Shown: in pieces, positions 55,513-64,000 of the stretch
Layout of the letters: the number at the start of each line of letters is the position of its first letter
Numbering within the stretch: position 1 is the stretch's first letter
Source: Flavobacteriales bacterium
GTDB taxonomy: Bacteria; Bacteroidota; Bacteroidia; Flavobacteriales_F; PHOS-HE28
Direction: 5' to 3'
Assembly (NCBI GenBank): GCA_016710015.1
Contig: JADJLR010000005.1
Coordinates: 62,001-126,000 of the forward strand
Length of the DNA: 64,000 nucleotides
Notes under the pieces: generated by a model
The model's input: the letters and a program-made list of their open reading frames with translations, nothing else
What the model was told of the DNA's origin: nothing
Databases searched by the model: none
Program-made: the position numbers and the translations under genes

Positions 55513-58119
55513 ATGTTGCGAACATTACTTCTTCCTTTGGGACTCGCGGTCGCCCTCGGCTCGACCGCACAAGGCCCAGATCCCATCCACCGGACCTGTG
55601 GTACCCACGAAGTCACCAAGCGTTATCTCCAACAACAGGGGCTTTCCGAAGACCTGTTGCAGCAATTGCCCGTTTCCGATGGAGTCCTTCGGGGTGGCAC
55701 CTACACCGTTCCCGTTGTGGTCCACGTGGTGTACAACAACACGGCGGAGAACATCGCCACGGGGACGATCAATGCGTTGATCAATGAATTGAATCAGGAC
55801 TATTCCGCCACGAATTCGGACATCAACGGCGTACGTTCCGGTTTCACCAACAGCATCGGTAACGTTGGTTTCCAGTTCTGCCTAGCCCAAGTGGACCCGA
55901 ACGGGGCTGCGACCACGGGGATCACACGGACCGCGACCACCGATACTTGGTTCGATCCGGATACGCAAACGAATGATATGAAGTCCGCTCCGTTGGGAAA
56001 AGCTCCATGGGATCCGCAGCGCTACCTCAACATCTGGATCTGCGACATCACCAGCGGCGCTGGGGGTGGCACCATCACCGTTGGCTATGCCTACTTACCT
56101 ACAGGAGGGGTCGTCGGTAGCAACATCGATGGCTTGGTGATCGATTACAACTACGGCACGGATCTCGGTGCTCGCACGGCGACACATGAGATCGGACACT
56201 ACTTCGGTCTCTTGCACACCTTCGATGACGATGGTGCCTGTGTGAATGCCGATGGCTTCACGGATACACCGACCAGCAACAGTCCAACATTCTCTTGCAC
56301 GAATACGAACTTGATGAAGTGCGGGAACCTCGTACAATACGAGAACTTCATGGACTACAGCAACTGCACCGCGATGTTCACCAACCAGCAAGCCGCCTAC
56401 ATGGCCAACATCCTTACCGGTGTGCGGCAAGACCTGATGCTGAACGCGGCCTGTTCCGGTCCGGTCGTTGGTCCCTGCATCCCCACTTCTACCAGTGGCA
56501 CAACCGATGGGGACTTCATCGATGGCGTGCAATTGGGGACCATCAACAACCAGAATTCTGGTGCCGAAGGCGGGCCGAGCTATACGGATCACAGCGCTAC
56601 ATTCGGCACCACGCTGGATCGTGGCACCACGTATTCCATCGCGATCACCGGTGGCGACTACCAACCGGATCACTACGCCGCTTGGATCGATCACGATCAG
56701 GACGATGTCTTCGAAGCAACCGAGAAATTGGGCGAATTCACAACCTCAACGATCGGAGAAACACAGAGCATCTCCTTCACGGTGCCGATCGGTGCGACCT
56801 TGGGCAATACGACATTGCGCGTACGCGGGGTGTACCACGACACGGGAGAGCCAACACCCACGGACCCATGCTTCGCATACACCTATGGCGAAACCGAAGA
56901 TTACCGCATCACCATTGCCAACGGTGGAGGTACGACACCTTGCGTTCCGTCCTCGGCCAACGGCACCGTTGATGGCGATTTCGTCAATTCCGTGATCCTC
57001 GAGACCATCGAGAACGTGAATTCCGGCGGAGACACTGAACCCACGTACACGGACTTCTCTTCCACATTCAGTACCTCCTTGGCCAGAGGGACGATCCATG
57101 GAGTACTCGTTCAGGCAGGAGCTTATACGGACAACAGCTATGCGGTATGGATCGACTACGATCAGGATGATGTGTTCGAGGCCTCAGAGAAACTCGGTGA
57201 ATTCGCGACCACCGCGGCCGGTGAGGCGCAGAGCATCTCGTTCACGGTACCTGTGAACGCGGCCTTGGGCACAACCAAAATGCGCGTACGCGGGGTGTAC
57301 ATCGGAGGTAGTGAACCCGAACCGGTGGACCCCTGCTTCGATTATGCCTATGGTGAAACGGAAGACTACGGGATCGTGATCACCGCTGCACCCAATGGGT
57401 ATTGCGTTCCTAGTTCGATCAACGGACCCACCGATGGGGACTTCATCGATGGCGTTCAACTGGGCACGATCAACAACACAGGCTCTGGTGCCGTGGATGG
57501 GCCGAGCTACTCCAATTTTGTCAGTGGTTTCAGTACGGACCTGATCCGGGGGGCGGAGCAAAGCTTGATCGTGACCGGCGGAGATTATGCCCCGGACCAA
57601 TATGCCGCTTGGATCGACTACGACCATGATCTGGTATTCGAGGCCAATGAGTTGCTCGGAGAATTCGCCACCACCGTTGCTGGAGAAGCGGGCACCGTTC
57701 AATTCACTGTTCCCATGGGTGCGACACTTGGAGCTACACGAATGCGTGTGCGCGGGGTGTACCACAATCCAGGAGAACCTGTCCCCACCGACCCATGCTA
57801 TCCATATGCGTTCGGTGAGACGGAGGACTATTCCGTGGTCATCGAAACGACCACAGGGCTATCGGACCCTGCTGCTTTCACCGTTGGTATCCGTCCGAAC
57901 CCAGCAGCAGGCCGCGTAATGATCGACCTGCCGAGTTCGGAAGCGGCGACGATCGAATTGCTCGACCTACAAGGCCGGGTGATGCTCGCCTTACGGACAA
58001 ATACCGACCGGGTAGCCTTGGACCTGGCGAACGTTGCTGCTGGCTCCTATCTGGTGCGCATCACCACGATCACCCACTTGGTGATCGAGCGACTCGAAGT
58101 TGTTCGAAGCGGTAACTGA
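55513..58119 (+). CDS. Secreted M43-type zinc metalloprotease with three GEVED domains and T9SS sorting domain
   Basis: 868 residues. Signal peptide to about residue 19 (GSTAQ). The protease domain (about 45-310) has the metzincin zinc site HEIGHYFGLLH (residues 225-235) and the Met-turn region NFMDYSNC, as in pappalysin/cytophagalysin (M43) enzymes. Three GEVED domains of about 150 residues follow, each opening with DGDFI(D/N) or DGDFVN and ending with GETEDY. The C-terminal T9SS type A domain (RPNPAAGRVMIDLP) lies at about 793-868. The enzyme is expected to be exported by T9SS and to cut proteins outside the cell; the substrates are unknown. The GEVED domains may help bind cell walls or glycans (inference). 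Confidence 0.93.
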   Translation: MLRTLLLPLGLAVALGSTAQGPDPIHRTCGTHEVTKRYLQQQGLSEDLLQQLPVSDGVLRGGTYTVPVVVHVVYNNTAENIATGTINALINELNQDYSATNSDINGVRSGFTNSIGNVGFQFCLAQVDPNGAATTGITRTATTDTWFDPDTQTNDMKSAPLGKAPWDPQRYLNIWICDITSGAGGGTITVGYAYLPTGGVVGSNIDGLVIDYNYGTDLGARTATHEIGHYFGLLHTFDDDGACVNADGFTDTPTSNSPTFSCTNTNLMKCGNLVQYENFMDYSNCTAMFTNQQAAYMANILTGVRQDLMLNAACSGPVVGPCIPTSTSGTTDGDFIDGVQLGTINNQNSGAEGGPSYTDHSATFGTTLDRGTTYSIAITGGDYQPDHYAAWIDHDQDDVFEATEKLGEFTTSTIGETQSISFTVPIGATLGNTTLRVRGVYHDTGEPTPTDPCFAYTYGETEDYRITIANGGGTTPCVPSSANGTVDGDFVNSVILETIENVNSGGDTEPTYTDFSSTFSTSLARGTIHGVLVQAGAYTDNSYAVWIDYDQDDVFEASEKLGEFATTAAGEAQSISFTVPVNAALGTTKMRVRGVYIGGSEPEPVDPCFDYAYGETEDYGIVITAAPNGYCVPSSINGPTDGDFIDGVQLGTINNTGSGAVDGPSYSNFVSGFSTDLIRGAEQSLIVTGGDYAPDQYAAWIDYDHDLVFEANELLGEFATTVAGEAGTVQFTVPMGATLGATRMRVRGVYHNPGEPVPTDPCYPYAFGETEDYSVVIETTTGLSDPAAFTVGIRPNPAAGRVMIDLPSSEAATIELLDLQGRVMLALRTNTDRVALDLANVAAGSYLVRITTITHLVIERLEVVRSGN

Positions 58120-58280
58120 TCCATTCGTACTTCCTGTGAACGGCCACGACCAATAACGTCTTGGCCGTCCGCAATTTGACGTTCATCGACCCGTGATCGG
58201 GCACTCGTCGAATGGCAGGAGCTTCTGTGAAACTTCAGCCCGGTTGTACCGTACACGCACGCAACCAAGCTGATCAATCC

Positions 58281-58892
58281 ATGCGTTCCAGATCGTTCGC
58301 GCTTCTTTCCAGCCTGGTCCTCGGTGTGGTCTCCCACGCGCAGTCGGCCGGCTTGGGGATCAAGGGTGGCCCCCTTGCGAGTTCCGTGAAAGCCATCAAC
58401 CTACGGACCACCCCGATCGCAGGAGCCACGTTGGGTCTCTACGTCCCGTGGGGGATCGGCCCGCGGATGGAGCTTCAGCCAGAGATACTCGTGTCTACAA
58501 TGGGCGCTAGGTATACCGAACCGGATGCCGACCAATTCACGGTCCGTTCCATTTACCTCCAAGTTCCCTTGTGTTTGAAGTTGTACGTGGGGAACGGATT
58601 CAACTTCTCTGGTGGTTATCAATTCGGAAAGCCCTTGGCGGCCCAACGCACCGATGATGCTGGCACTACCGATGTACTGGACCGTTACGAAACTCTCGAC
58701 ATGGGCTTTGTGGTCGGCGCTGGCATCGACTTTCAAAACGGCTTGGACCTTTCGCTTCGCGGATACAGTGCAATGACCCCCTCCTTACGGAACGACGATG
58801 CCCTCTTCCCAAAGAATAAGGCACTGCAATTCACGTTCGGTTATCGCTTCACGCAGTTCAAAAGCACACGAACCGGCCGCAGGCGTGGCTGA
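58281..58892 (+). CDS. Small outer-membrane beta-barrel protein
   Basis: 203 residues from the ATG at 58281 (MRSRSFALLSS), where a signal peptide ending SHAQ starts. The mature protein alternates hydrophobic strands typical of an eight-strand barrel (GLGIKGGPLASSVKA, AGATLGLYVPWGI, MELQPEILVSTMGARY, SIYLQVPLCLKLYVG, NFSGGYQFG, MGFVVGAGIDFQNGLDLSLRGY, LQFTFGYRF). It looks like the wide PorT/OmpA-like barrel group (outer_membrane_beta-barrel type), but without the PorT neighbourhood. The function is unknown. It is followed by the purK promoter. Confidence 0.8.
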   Translation: MRSRSFALLSSLVLGVVSHAQSAGLGIKGGPLASSVKAINLRTTPIAGATLGLYVPWGIGPRMELQPEILVSTMGARYTEPDADQFTVRSIYLQVPLCLKLYVGNGFNFSGGYQFGKPLAAQRTDDAGTTDVLDRYETLDMGFVVGAGIDFQNGLDLSLRGYSAMTPSLRNDDALFPKNKALQFTFGYRFTQFKSTRTGRRRG

Positions 58893-58912
58893 CGCCTCAG
58901 CATCCATCAGGC

Positions 58913-58920
58913 TATCTTTG
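58913..58920 (+). promoter_or_regulatory. -7 box TATCTTTG for purK-purE
   Basis: A perfect TAnnTTTG match ending 7 bp before the purK ATG at 58928. It is identical to the rpsO box. Confidence 0.55.
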
Positions 58921-58927
58921 CGGCCAC

Positions 58928-60079
58928 ATGGAAGGCCCGCGCACGATCGCCCTCTTGGGAGGAGGCCAGTTGGGCCGGATGTTCATTGAGAATGCACTTC
59001 GCTATGATGTCCGGGTATATGTGCTCGATCCCGATCCCGCTGCACCGTGTGCGCATTTGGCTCACCGATTCGAAGTCGGCGACTTGAACGATGTGGACAC
59101 TGTGGTGCGCTTCGCAGCGGATGCCGATGTGGTAGGGATAGAGATCGAACACGTCTCCACCACAGCACTGGACCGTTTGAAGGCCCTTGGGAAACAGGTG
59201 ATCCCCGACCCCGAAGTGTTACGGACCATCAAGGACAAAGGCCTCCAAAAGGAGTTCTACCGGGACCATGGCATCACAACAGCGGACTTCGCGTTGATCG
59301 AACAGCCAACCGAGATCGCAGCACACGCCAACCTTCTACCAGCTTTTCTGAAGTTGCGTACCGGCGGTTACGATGGCAAAGGGGTGATGATGGTGGATAC
59401 GTCCCATCCAGTTGGTGTGTTCGAAGGACCTTGTGTCCTGGAAGAACGAGTTGATATTCAGATGGAACTTGCGGTCATCGTGGTGCGCGATCGGGACGGC
59501 AACACGGTGGTCTACGATCCGGTGGAAATGGTATTCGACCAGCGGTTCAATCTGGTCGATCATTTGCGCGCACCGGCGCGGATCAGCCTTTCAAACGCCG
59601 AAGAAGCCAGAACCTTGGCGCGTACCGTGGTAGATGGATTCGGTGCTCCGGGGTTGTATGCGGTCGAACTCTTCCTGACCGTGGATGGCCGGATGCTGGT
59701 GAACGAGACCGCACCGAGGGCGCATAACAGTGGGCACCATACCATCGAGGCCTGCGCGAGTTCGCAGTTCGATCAACTCTTGCGTGTGTACTTGGGTCTG
59801 CCCTTGGGTGATCCGACGTTGCACAGCACTGCGGCCATGATCAATTTGGTGGGTGAAGGGGGCGAAGGCGAACCGATCTTGCTCGGATCGAAGGAGATCC
59901 TCGCCATCCCTCGGGCCTTCCCCCACCTGTATGGCAAGGCGCGAACACGTACGGGTAGGAAGATGGGGCATGTGACCCTTCTTGCGGAAGGGCAAGATGC
60001 CTTGGACCATGGCATCGCGCTGATCAAGACCCATGGCAAGGTGGTGCCCGAAGTGCGATCGGCCACCATTCGGAACTGA
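58928..60079 (+). CDS. purK: 5-(carboxyamino)imidazole ribonucleotide synthase
   Basis: 383 residues, ATP-grasp fold. The N-terminal TIALLGGGQLGRMFIENA motif, VVGIEIEHVSTTALDRL, LKLRTGGYDGKGVMMV (ATP loop), the EERVDIQMELAVIVVR segment, APRAHNSGHHTIEAC (metal and substrate site) and RKMGHVTLLAE are all typical. It makes N5-CAIR from AIR, bicarbonate and ATP in purine synthesis. It is followed 21 bp later by purE, which takes its product. Confidence 0.97.
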   Translation: MEGPRTIALLGGGQLGRMFIENALRYDVRVYVLDPDPAAPCAHLAHRFEVGDLNDVDTVVRFAADADVVGIEIEHVSTTALDRLKALGKQVIPDPEVLRTIKDKGLQKEFYRDHGITTADFALIEQPTEIAAHANLLPAFLKLRTGGYDGKGVMMVDTSHPVGVFEGPCVLEERVDIQMELAVIVVRDRDGNTVVYDPVEMVFDQRFNLVDHLRAPARISLSNAEEARTLARTVVDGFGAPGLYAVELFLTVDGRMLVNETAPRAHNSGHHTIEACASSQFDQLLRVYLGLPLGDPTLHSTAAMINLVGEGGEGEPILLGSKEILAIPRAFPHLYGKARTRTGRKMGHVTLLAEGQDALDHGIALIKTHGKVVPEVRSATIRN

Positions 60080-60100
60080 CCAACATTCAATCGACGGAAA

Positions 60101-60604
60101 ATGGTAAGCATCATCATGGGAAGCCGTAGCGATCTGGAAACGATGCGCGAAGCGGTGGATACGATGACCGAATTCGGTATTCCGTATGAACTCACGGTGG
60201 TGAGCGCACACCGCACACCGGACCGGATGTTCGCGTACGCGAAGGAAGCGATGGACCGCGGCGTGAAGGTGATCATCGCTGGAGCTGGCGGGGCCGCGCA
60301 CTTACCCGGCATGGTGGCTTCGTTGACCATACTTCCTGTGATCGGCGTTCCGATCAAGTCGCGCAATTCCATCGATGGCTGGGATTCACTCCTCTCCATC
60401 GTACAAATGCCGTCCGGTGTTCCCGTGGCCACCGTGGCCGTTAACGGTGCGCGCAACGCTGGTCTTCTCGCGGCGCAGATCCTGGCCCTAAGCGATGCCA
60501 AGCTTTCTGAACGCATGCTGGCCTTCAAAGGTGAGCAAGAAGAGAAGGTGCGCGATGGGATCGCTGCATTGAAGCAGCACTTCCCGAACAAGTTCGACAC
60601 CTGA
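60101..60604 (+). CDS. purE: N5-carboxyaminoimidazole ribonucleotide mutase
   Basis: 167 residues. IIMGSRSDLETM, SAHRTPDRMFAYAKEA (catalytic His), IIAGAGGAAHLPGMVA, VIGVPI and the C-terminal MPSGVPVATVAVNGARNAGLLAAQIL cover the whole PurE fold. It converts N5-CAIR to CAIR, the step after PurK. The two form an operon. The ATG at 60101 is the first start after purK. Confidence 0.97.
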   Translation: MVSIIMGSRSDLETMREAVDTMTEFGIPYELTVVSAHRTPDRMFAYAKEAMDRGVKVIIAGAGGAAHLPGMVASLTILPVIGVPIKSRNSIDGWDSLLSIVQMPSGVPVATVAVNGARNAGLLAAQILALSDAKLSERMLAFKGEQEEKVRDGIAALKQHFPNKFDT

Positions 60605-60691
60605 TCGGGAGACGAATTCGAAGTTGGCATACCAAGATCGGATGGAAAGGATCCGACATGGCATGCGCGATCGCGCAAAACGCAAGGTGAC

Positions 60692-61273
60692 CTATTGCAC
60701 GGTGATGGGAATGGTTGCCACCAGATCCGTTTCGCCACCGGCGTTGGTGATATCGCCCGTGGCGACATCCGTCCCGTTCTTATCCGGCATATGCCGCAGG
60801 ATCACGGTCAAGGTCCCGGTACCAGATGCGGTGGTGAAGCCGATGTTCGTCAATCCGATCGGGCGGCCGTTGCTGTCGGTATCCGCGTAGGAGATCACCG
60901 GGTAAGCGCCCACGCCTTGGAAAAAGAATTGGTGCTCCGCTCCTTCTGCGGAGATCTCTCCGGTCAGGTCGATCGCGGGACTCGCACTTTCGTTCAGCAC
61001 CTGCAATGCAACGTGGAAGGCCCGGTTGTTCGGCAGGGCATCTCCAGTGGCGACAGGCGGATCCCCGCCAACACCATCCACGTCCGCATAGCGCAACTCG
61101 AATACCTCCGAAGAGTTCTCCTGGTCCGTGAAGGTGATCACCAAGGTGGTGATGACTTCTTCTTCGTTCACTGCCGGTGGCGTGGGTGCGACCGGATCAT
61201 CCTTCTTCTTGCATCCTGCCAGCAGGGTGGTGACAAGGAGAACTAGACACGTAAGGGTGATCGGGGTCTTCAT
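60692..61273 (-). CDS. Lipoprotein downstream of a TonB-dependent receptor
   Basis: 193 residues from the ATG at 61273. A lipoprotein signal peptide ends in LLAGC, followed by a KKKDD spacer and a Pro-rich stretch. The mature protein is beta-rich (EVITTLVITFTDQEN, EVFELRYADVDGVGG, AFHVALQVLNESA, IDLTGEISAEGAEHQFFF, GTGTLTVILRHMPDKNG). This pattern is common in small lipoproteins found next to Bacteroidota TonB receptors, where metal-related roles have been proposed; I cannot name the family with certainty. It starts 11 bp after the receptor gene, so they share a transcript. GxGGExD-like acidic patches and one HQFFF could bind metal (inference). Confidence 0.8.
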   Translation of the reverse strand: MKTPITLTCLVLLVTTLLAGCKKKDDPVAPTPPAVNEEEVITTLVITFTDQENSSEVFELRYADVDGVGGDPPVATGDALPNNRAFHVALQVLNESASPAIDLTGEISAEGAEHQFFFQGVGAYPVISYADTDSNGRPIGLTNIGFTTASGTGTLTVILRHMPDKNGTDVATGDITNAGGETDLVATIPITVQ

Positions 61274-61284
61274 GGTTCGTTGTT

Positions 61285-63639
61285 CTATTCGTTCAAAGGT
61301 CGATGGTCTCCTTCGGTTCTTCCGAAACTGTAGCGGAGCCAGAGCATGGCATCCATTCCGCGCGCATCGGCGTAATAACGGAAGCGGTCCATGTAGTCGC
61401 GGTACGCACGGTCGAGGAGATTCGATAGTTGTACGCCCATGCGAAGTTCGTGCTTGCCTGCGGATCGGGTAGCGCTGGCTTGCAGGCCGAAAAGATCGTA
61501 GGCCGCAGGTGGATCCGTGTAGTCCACGCCGTTCGGTACCCGGCTCTGGCGGAACACATACTGCCCGGTAAGGCTGATCTGGATCGCACGCCATTTGCCG
61601 TGTGTGGTGGTGGAGAACACCAGTGCATGCTCCATGCGATCGGCCGGCATTTGAAAGAGCCACTCATTCAGGACCTGATCCCGACCGCGCACCAAACTGG
61701 CCCTGGACCGCCACTTGAACCGATCCGTGGATCGCCATTCCACGGTGAGGTCGCTCCCGTAGAGGAAAGCATCCGTAGCGATGTAGTCGAATACGGGAAA
61801 TGCCCCTCGAATGGTCAATTGCGCACCGTTAGGTCGCAAATAGATGTAGCCGTCGATGCGATCGGTGTACAACGTGATGTTGGTACGCAACCGTCCACCG
61901 AACCAAGCGCCATCAAGATCCACCGTTGCCTTGACCGAACGCTCACTACCCAAGCGATCGTCGCCCATTTCCAAAGCCGCTGCGCCGTGATGCAGGCCTT
62001 CGCTGTACAATTCGCTTACATGAGGCGGTCGAAATGCGGATCCGATGTTGAAGCGTATGCGCGAGCTGTCCGTAACGGACCAATTCGCCCCCAGACTGAA
62101 GGCATGATTCGTGAACCGATGCACGGGACGGACGAGCGAGTCCTGTGCGTTATAAAGAGCAACATCGATCCGTGCCGCTTCCGACCGAACGCCTGCCTCC
62201 AACTCCAACTCGTCGTTGATGGGCAGATGCTCCAATACGAATAGGGCACCGGTGCGTTTCCGGAAATTGGGGATCAACGGACGAATACCGGTTCCAGGCA
62301 CGTTGAGATTCTCCTGCTCCATGCCATTCGCACCGATCTTGCCATGCAGGTGCGGGCCGATCCAATGCTTGTACACCAGATCGCCACTTTGGGTGATGAG
62401 CGAAAGGTCCGTTGCAGGGATCGCACTTCGACCTGCACGGCGAATATCGAATTCCTGGCGATCATCCGCTTGTCGCGCATAGGTGAGCACCAAACAATCC
62501 CGATCGCCAACGGCATAGCCGACTTCCGCTTTCAGCAGATGGTGTGCTGAATTTTGCCGTGGTGCATCGATCGCATAGGTGAACTCACCAACATACCACG
62601 GCTGAGCGTTGGTGATCGCGGTTTGAAGGTCTGTAAGATTGCCGATGTGCGAGGCTCGAAGGATGCCCAATTCCCGCCCGAAATAACTGTAGAATATAGT
62701 GGTGTTCCACCGGTGGTCCCGGTAGCCGATCGCAGCCGAGGTCGCAGCTTCGTTCATGCCCGTATTGCTCAGAACGTACCCTGGAGCGCTTGCATCACCC
62801 AGCTTTCGAGCGCTGCCTTGAAGCCGCCATCCGAATCCACGCAACCCGTGCACCCCTCCTTCCAGTTGGACATTCCCACCGCCGCCTTTCCCATTCGCTA
62901 CCCCAAGCCCACGAACCTCACCCCGCACGCCCTCGCTGCGCGGAAGTTCCACCGGTTCAATGATCACCACTCCACCCATCGCATCGCTCCCATACTGGAC
63001 GCTGGACGCTCCCTTCACCACGGTAAGGCGATCGCTACTGAAGGGATCCAGACCGGGTGCATGCTCGGTACCCCATTGCTGGTCCTCTTGCCGAATTCCC
63101 TGATTCAAGATCAAGACCCGATTGCCACTGAGACCATGGATCACTGGTTTGCCAATGGTGGGTCCGCTTTGCAGAACCGTTACTCCATTGATCGTTGAAA
63201 GCATTTCAACAAGGGATCGGCCTGATGCTTCCATGGCCTCCTTGTTCACCCCCTCGTTCGGTAGCCCCACATGCTCATCCGGTCTGGATCGAGCCACTTC
63301 GAATTCGGCCAGCTCCTGCGCGTGATGCTCCAACTCCAAGCGCAGATCCACATCGGAATCCAATTGCACTATCCGTTCCACGGTCTCGCACCCCAAGTGT
63401 GCGATACGCAGTAGATAACGGCCCGCACAAAGGCCAGAAAGTACGAAACGTCCTTGCTGATCGGCCACAGCGCCCTTGTTCAATGCGGGTATGTACACTT
63501 CTGCGAATGACAATGGACCTTGATCGTGCTCATCCACAACGCGACCCCGGATCACCAAGGTACACGTGGTATCCTGTGCTACACCCATGATCGGCATCAG
63601 GAACAACGAACAGAAAAAGAGCACACGCAGTATGGACAT
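61285..63639 (-). CDS. TonB-dependent receptor, probable metal uptake
   Basis: 784 residues from the ATG at 63639 (MSILRVLFFCSLF), where the signal peptide (ending GVAQ) begins. A carboxypeptidase-like regulatory domain (about 30-115; VIRGRVVDEHDQGPLSFAEVYI, KGAVADQQGRFVLSGL) precedes the plug (about 130-250; VLQSGPTIGKPVIHGLSGNRV, DRLTVVKGASSVQYGSDAMGG) and a beta-barrel to the aromatic C-terminus. A His-containing segment sits before the plug (ELEHHAQEL). The plug pattern with NQGIRQEDQQWGTEHAPGLD resembles ZnuD-like zinc receptors, so metal import is likely but inferred. It forms a cluster with the small His-rich gene upstream and the lipoprotein downstream. Confidence 0.88.
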   Translation of the reverse strand: MSILRVLFFCSLFLMPIMGVAQDTTCTLVIRGRVVDEHDQGPLSFAEVYIPALNKGAVADQQGRFVLSGLCAGRYLLRIAHLGCETVERIVQLDSDVDLRLELEHHAQELAEFEVARSRPDEHVGLPNEGVNKEAMEASGRSLVEMLSTINGVTVLQSGPTIGKPVIHGLSGNRVLILNQGIRQEDQQWGTEHAPGLDPFSSDRLTVVKGASSVQYGSDAMGGVVIIEPVELPRSEGVRGEVRGLGVANGKGGGGNVQLEGGVHGLRGFGWRLQGSARKLGDASAPGYVLSNTGMNEAATSAAIGYRDHRWNTTIFYSYFGRELGILRASHIGNLTDLQTAITNAQPWYVGEFTYAIDAPRQNSAHHLLKAEVGYAVGDRDCLVLTYARQADDRQEFDIRRAGRSAIPATDLSLITQSGDLVYKHWIGPHLHGKIGANGMEQENLNVPGTGIRPLIPNFRKRTGALFVLEHLPINDELELEAGVRSEAARIDVALYNAQDSLVRPVHRFTNHAFSLGANWSVTDSSRIRFNIGSAFRPPHVSELYSEGLHHGAAALEMGDDRLGSERSVKATVDLDGAWFGGRLRTNITLYTDRIDGYIYLRPNGAQLTIRGAFPVFDYIATDAFLYGSDLTVEWRSTDRFKWRSRASLVRGRDQVLNEWLFQMPADRMEHALVFSTTTHGKWRAIQISLTGQYVFRQSRVPNGVDYTDPPAAYDLFGLQASATRSAGKHELRMGVQLSNLLDRAYRDYMDRFRYYADARGMDAMLWLRYSFGRTEGDHRPLNE

Positions 63640-63722
63640 GGAGTCGAAGTACGGCTGGCGTACGGGGCATTCACGGAAAACGATCACCTCGGCCCTTACT
63701 TCCCGGATCGGGAACGGGCGGT

Positions 63723-64000
63723 TCACTCCACCCCAGCGGGCGGACCACGGCTCTTGACGGACCGAATGACCTTTGCTTCGGTTCCAACTTCGTGTACCGA
63801 AATGTTCGGTACACGCGTATCCTGAAGAACAGGTGCGCAAGTGATAGCAGCAGTATGGAAGGTCGGCAAGACGATGTCGCACAAGGCGCAGGTTTCGTTC
63901 AATTCTATACGAGCTGCCGCGCCGTGAGCCTCATGATCTCCAACATGGGCCATGGCGTGCAGCACCTCGCGTGGCAGGAGCAATGCCACGAAGAGCAACC
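63723..64000 (-). CDS. Small exported protein with His/Cys motifs, cut by the window end
   Basis: About 92 residues visible; the frame is open to the window edge, so the N-terminus is missing. A hydrophobic stretch (LFVALLLP) at the edge is probably the end of a signal peptide. The mature part has MAHVGDHEAHG and ETCALCDIVLP, a run of His residues and a CxxC pair that could bind a metal. Proteins of this kind often precede metal-linked TonB receptors in Bacteroidota, and here it lies 83 bp upstream of one. The function is inferred from the motifs and position only. Confidence 0.7.
   Translation of the reverse strand, partial: LLFVALLLPREVLHAMAHVGDHEAHGAAARIELNETCALCDIVLPTFHTAAITCAPVLQDTRVPNISVHEVGTEAKVIRSVKSRGPPAGVE

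Overview
The window comes from a Bacteroidota genome, most likely a GC-rich member of the Flavobacteriales or a relative. The evidence is the many secreted proteins with C-terminal type IX secretion (T9SS) sorting domains, a porT gene directly after menG/ubiE, promoter -7 boxes of the form TAnnTTTG or TAnnTTCG, a SigA-type RpoD of about 288 residues, a TonB-dependent receptor with a carboxypeptidase-like N-terminal domain, and tandem DUF1573 proteins. The order-level placement is inference. No tRNA, rRNA, CRISPR array or complete insertion sequence was seen.

Region 1 (1-8.3 kb) has the end of one T9SS cargo gene and a complete paralogue beside it, valS on the minus strand, a repeat-rich gap with a MITE-like element and an exact 16 x 7-bp array, two DUF1573 genes with a terminator, and a class I aminotransferase.

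Region 2 (8.6-37.1 kb) is an accessory block of very large, Cys/Pro/Gly-rich secreted proteins built from PPC-like, CUB-like, GEVED, Fn3-like and T9SS sorting domains. Four times, a small exported protein of about 150-175 residues ends in a shared C-terminal motif (usually TGDP-x-x-D-D-x-x-Y ... W-I/R ... P), and its stop codon overlaps the start of a large T9SS protein by 4 to 14 bp. This repeated two-gene cassette is the best candidate here for an undescribed system. A minus-strand gene of about 8.8 kb (18.9-27.7 kb) is broken by several frameshifts, and the DNA next to it holds a second MITE-like element, 138-bp tandem repeats and a poly-G tract.

Region 3 (37.2-50.1 kb) is mostly housekeeping: an unknown exported protein, meaB, a small membrane protein, an aspartate-type aminotransferase, a RfaE1/HldA-like kinase, menG/ubiE, porT (part of the T9SS machinery that would export the cargo proteins), an FAD dehydrogenase, a SpoU/TrmH methyltransferase, a BamA/TamA-like outer-membrane lipoprotein, class I fructose-bisphosphate aldolase (with an apparent one-base frameshift) and accD.

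Region 4 (50.1-64 kb) has rpsO-pnp, rpoD, rpe, a SAM methyltransferase, a secreted M43-type metalloprotease with three GEVED repeats and a T9SS domain, a small beta-barrel protein and purK-purE. On the minus strand is a probable metal-uptake cluster: a His/Cys-containing small protein cut by the window edge, a TonB-dependent receptor and a lipoprotein.
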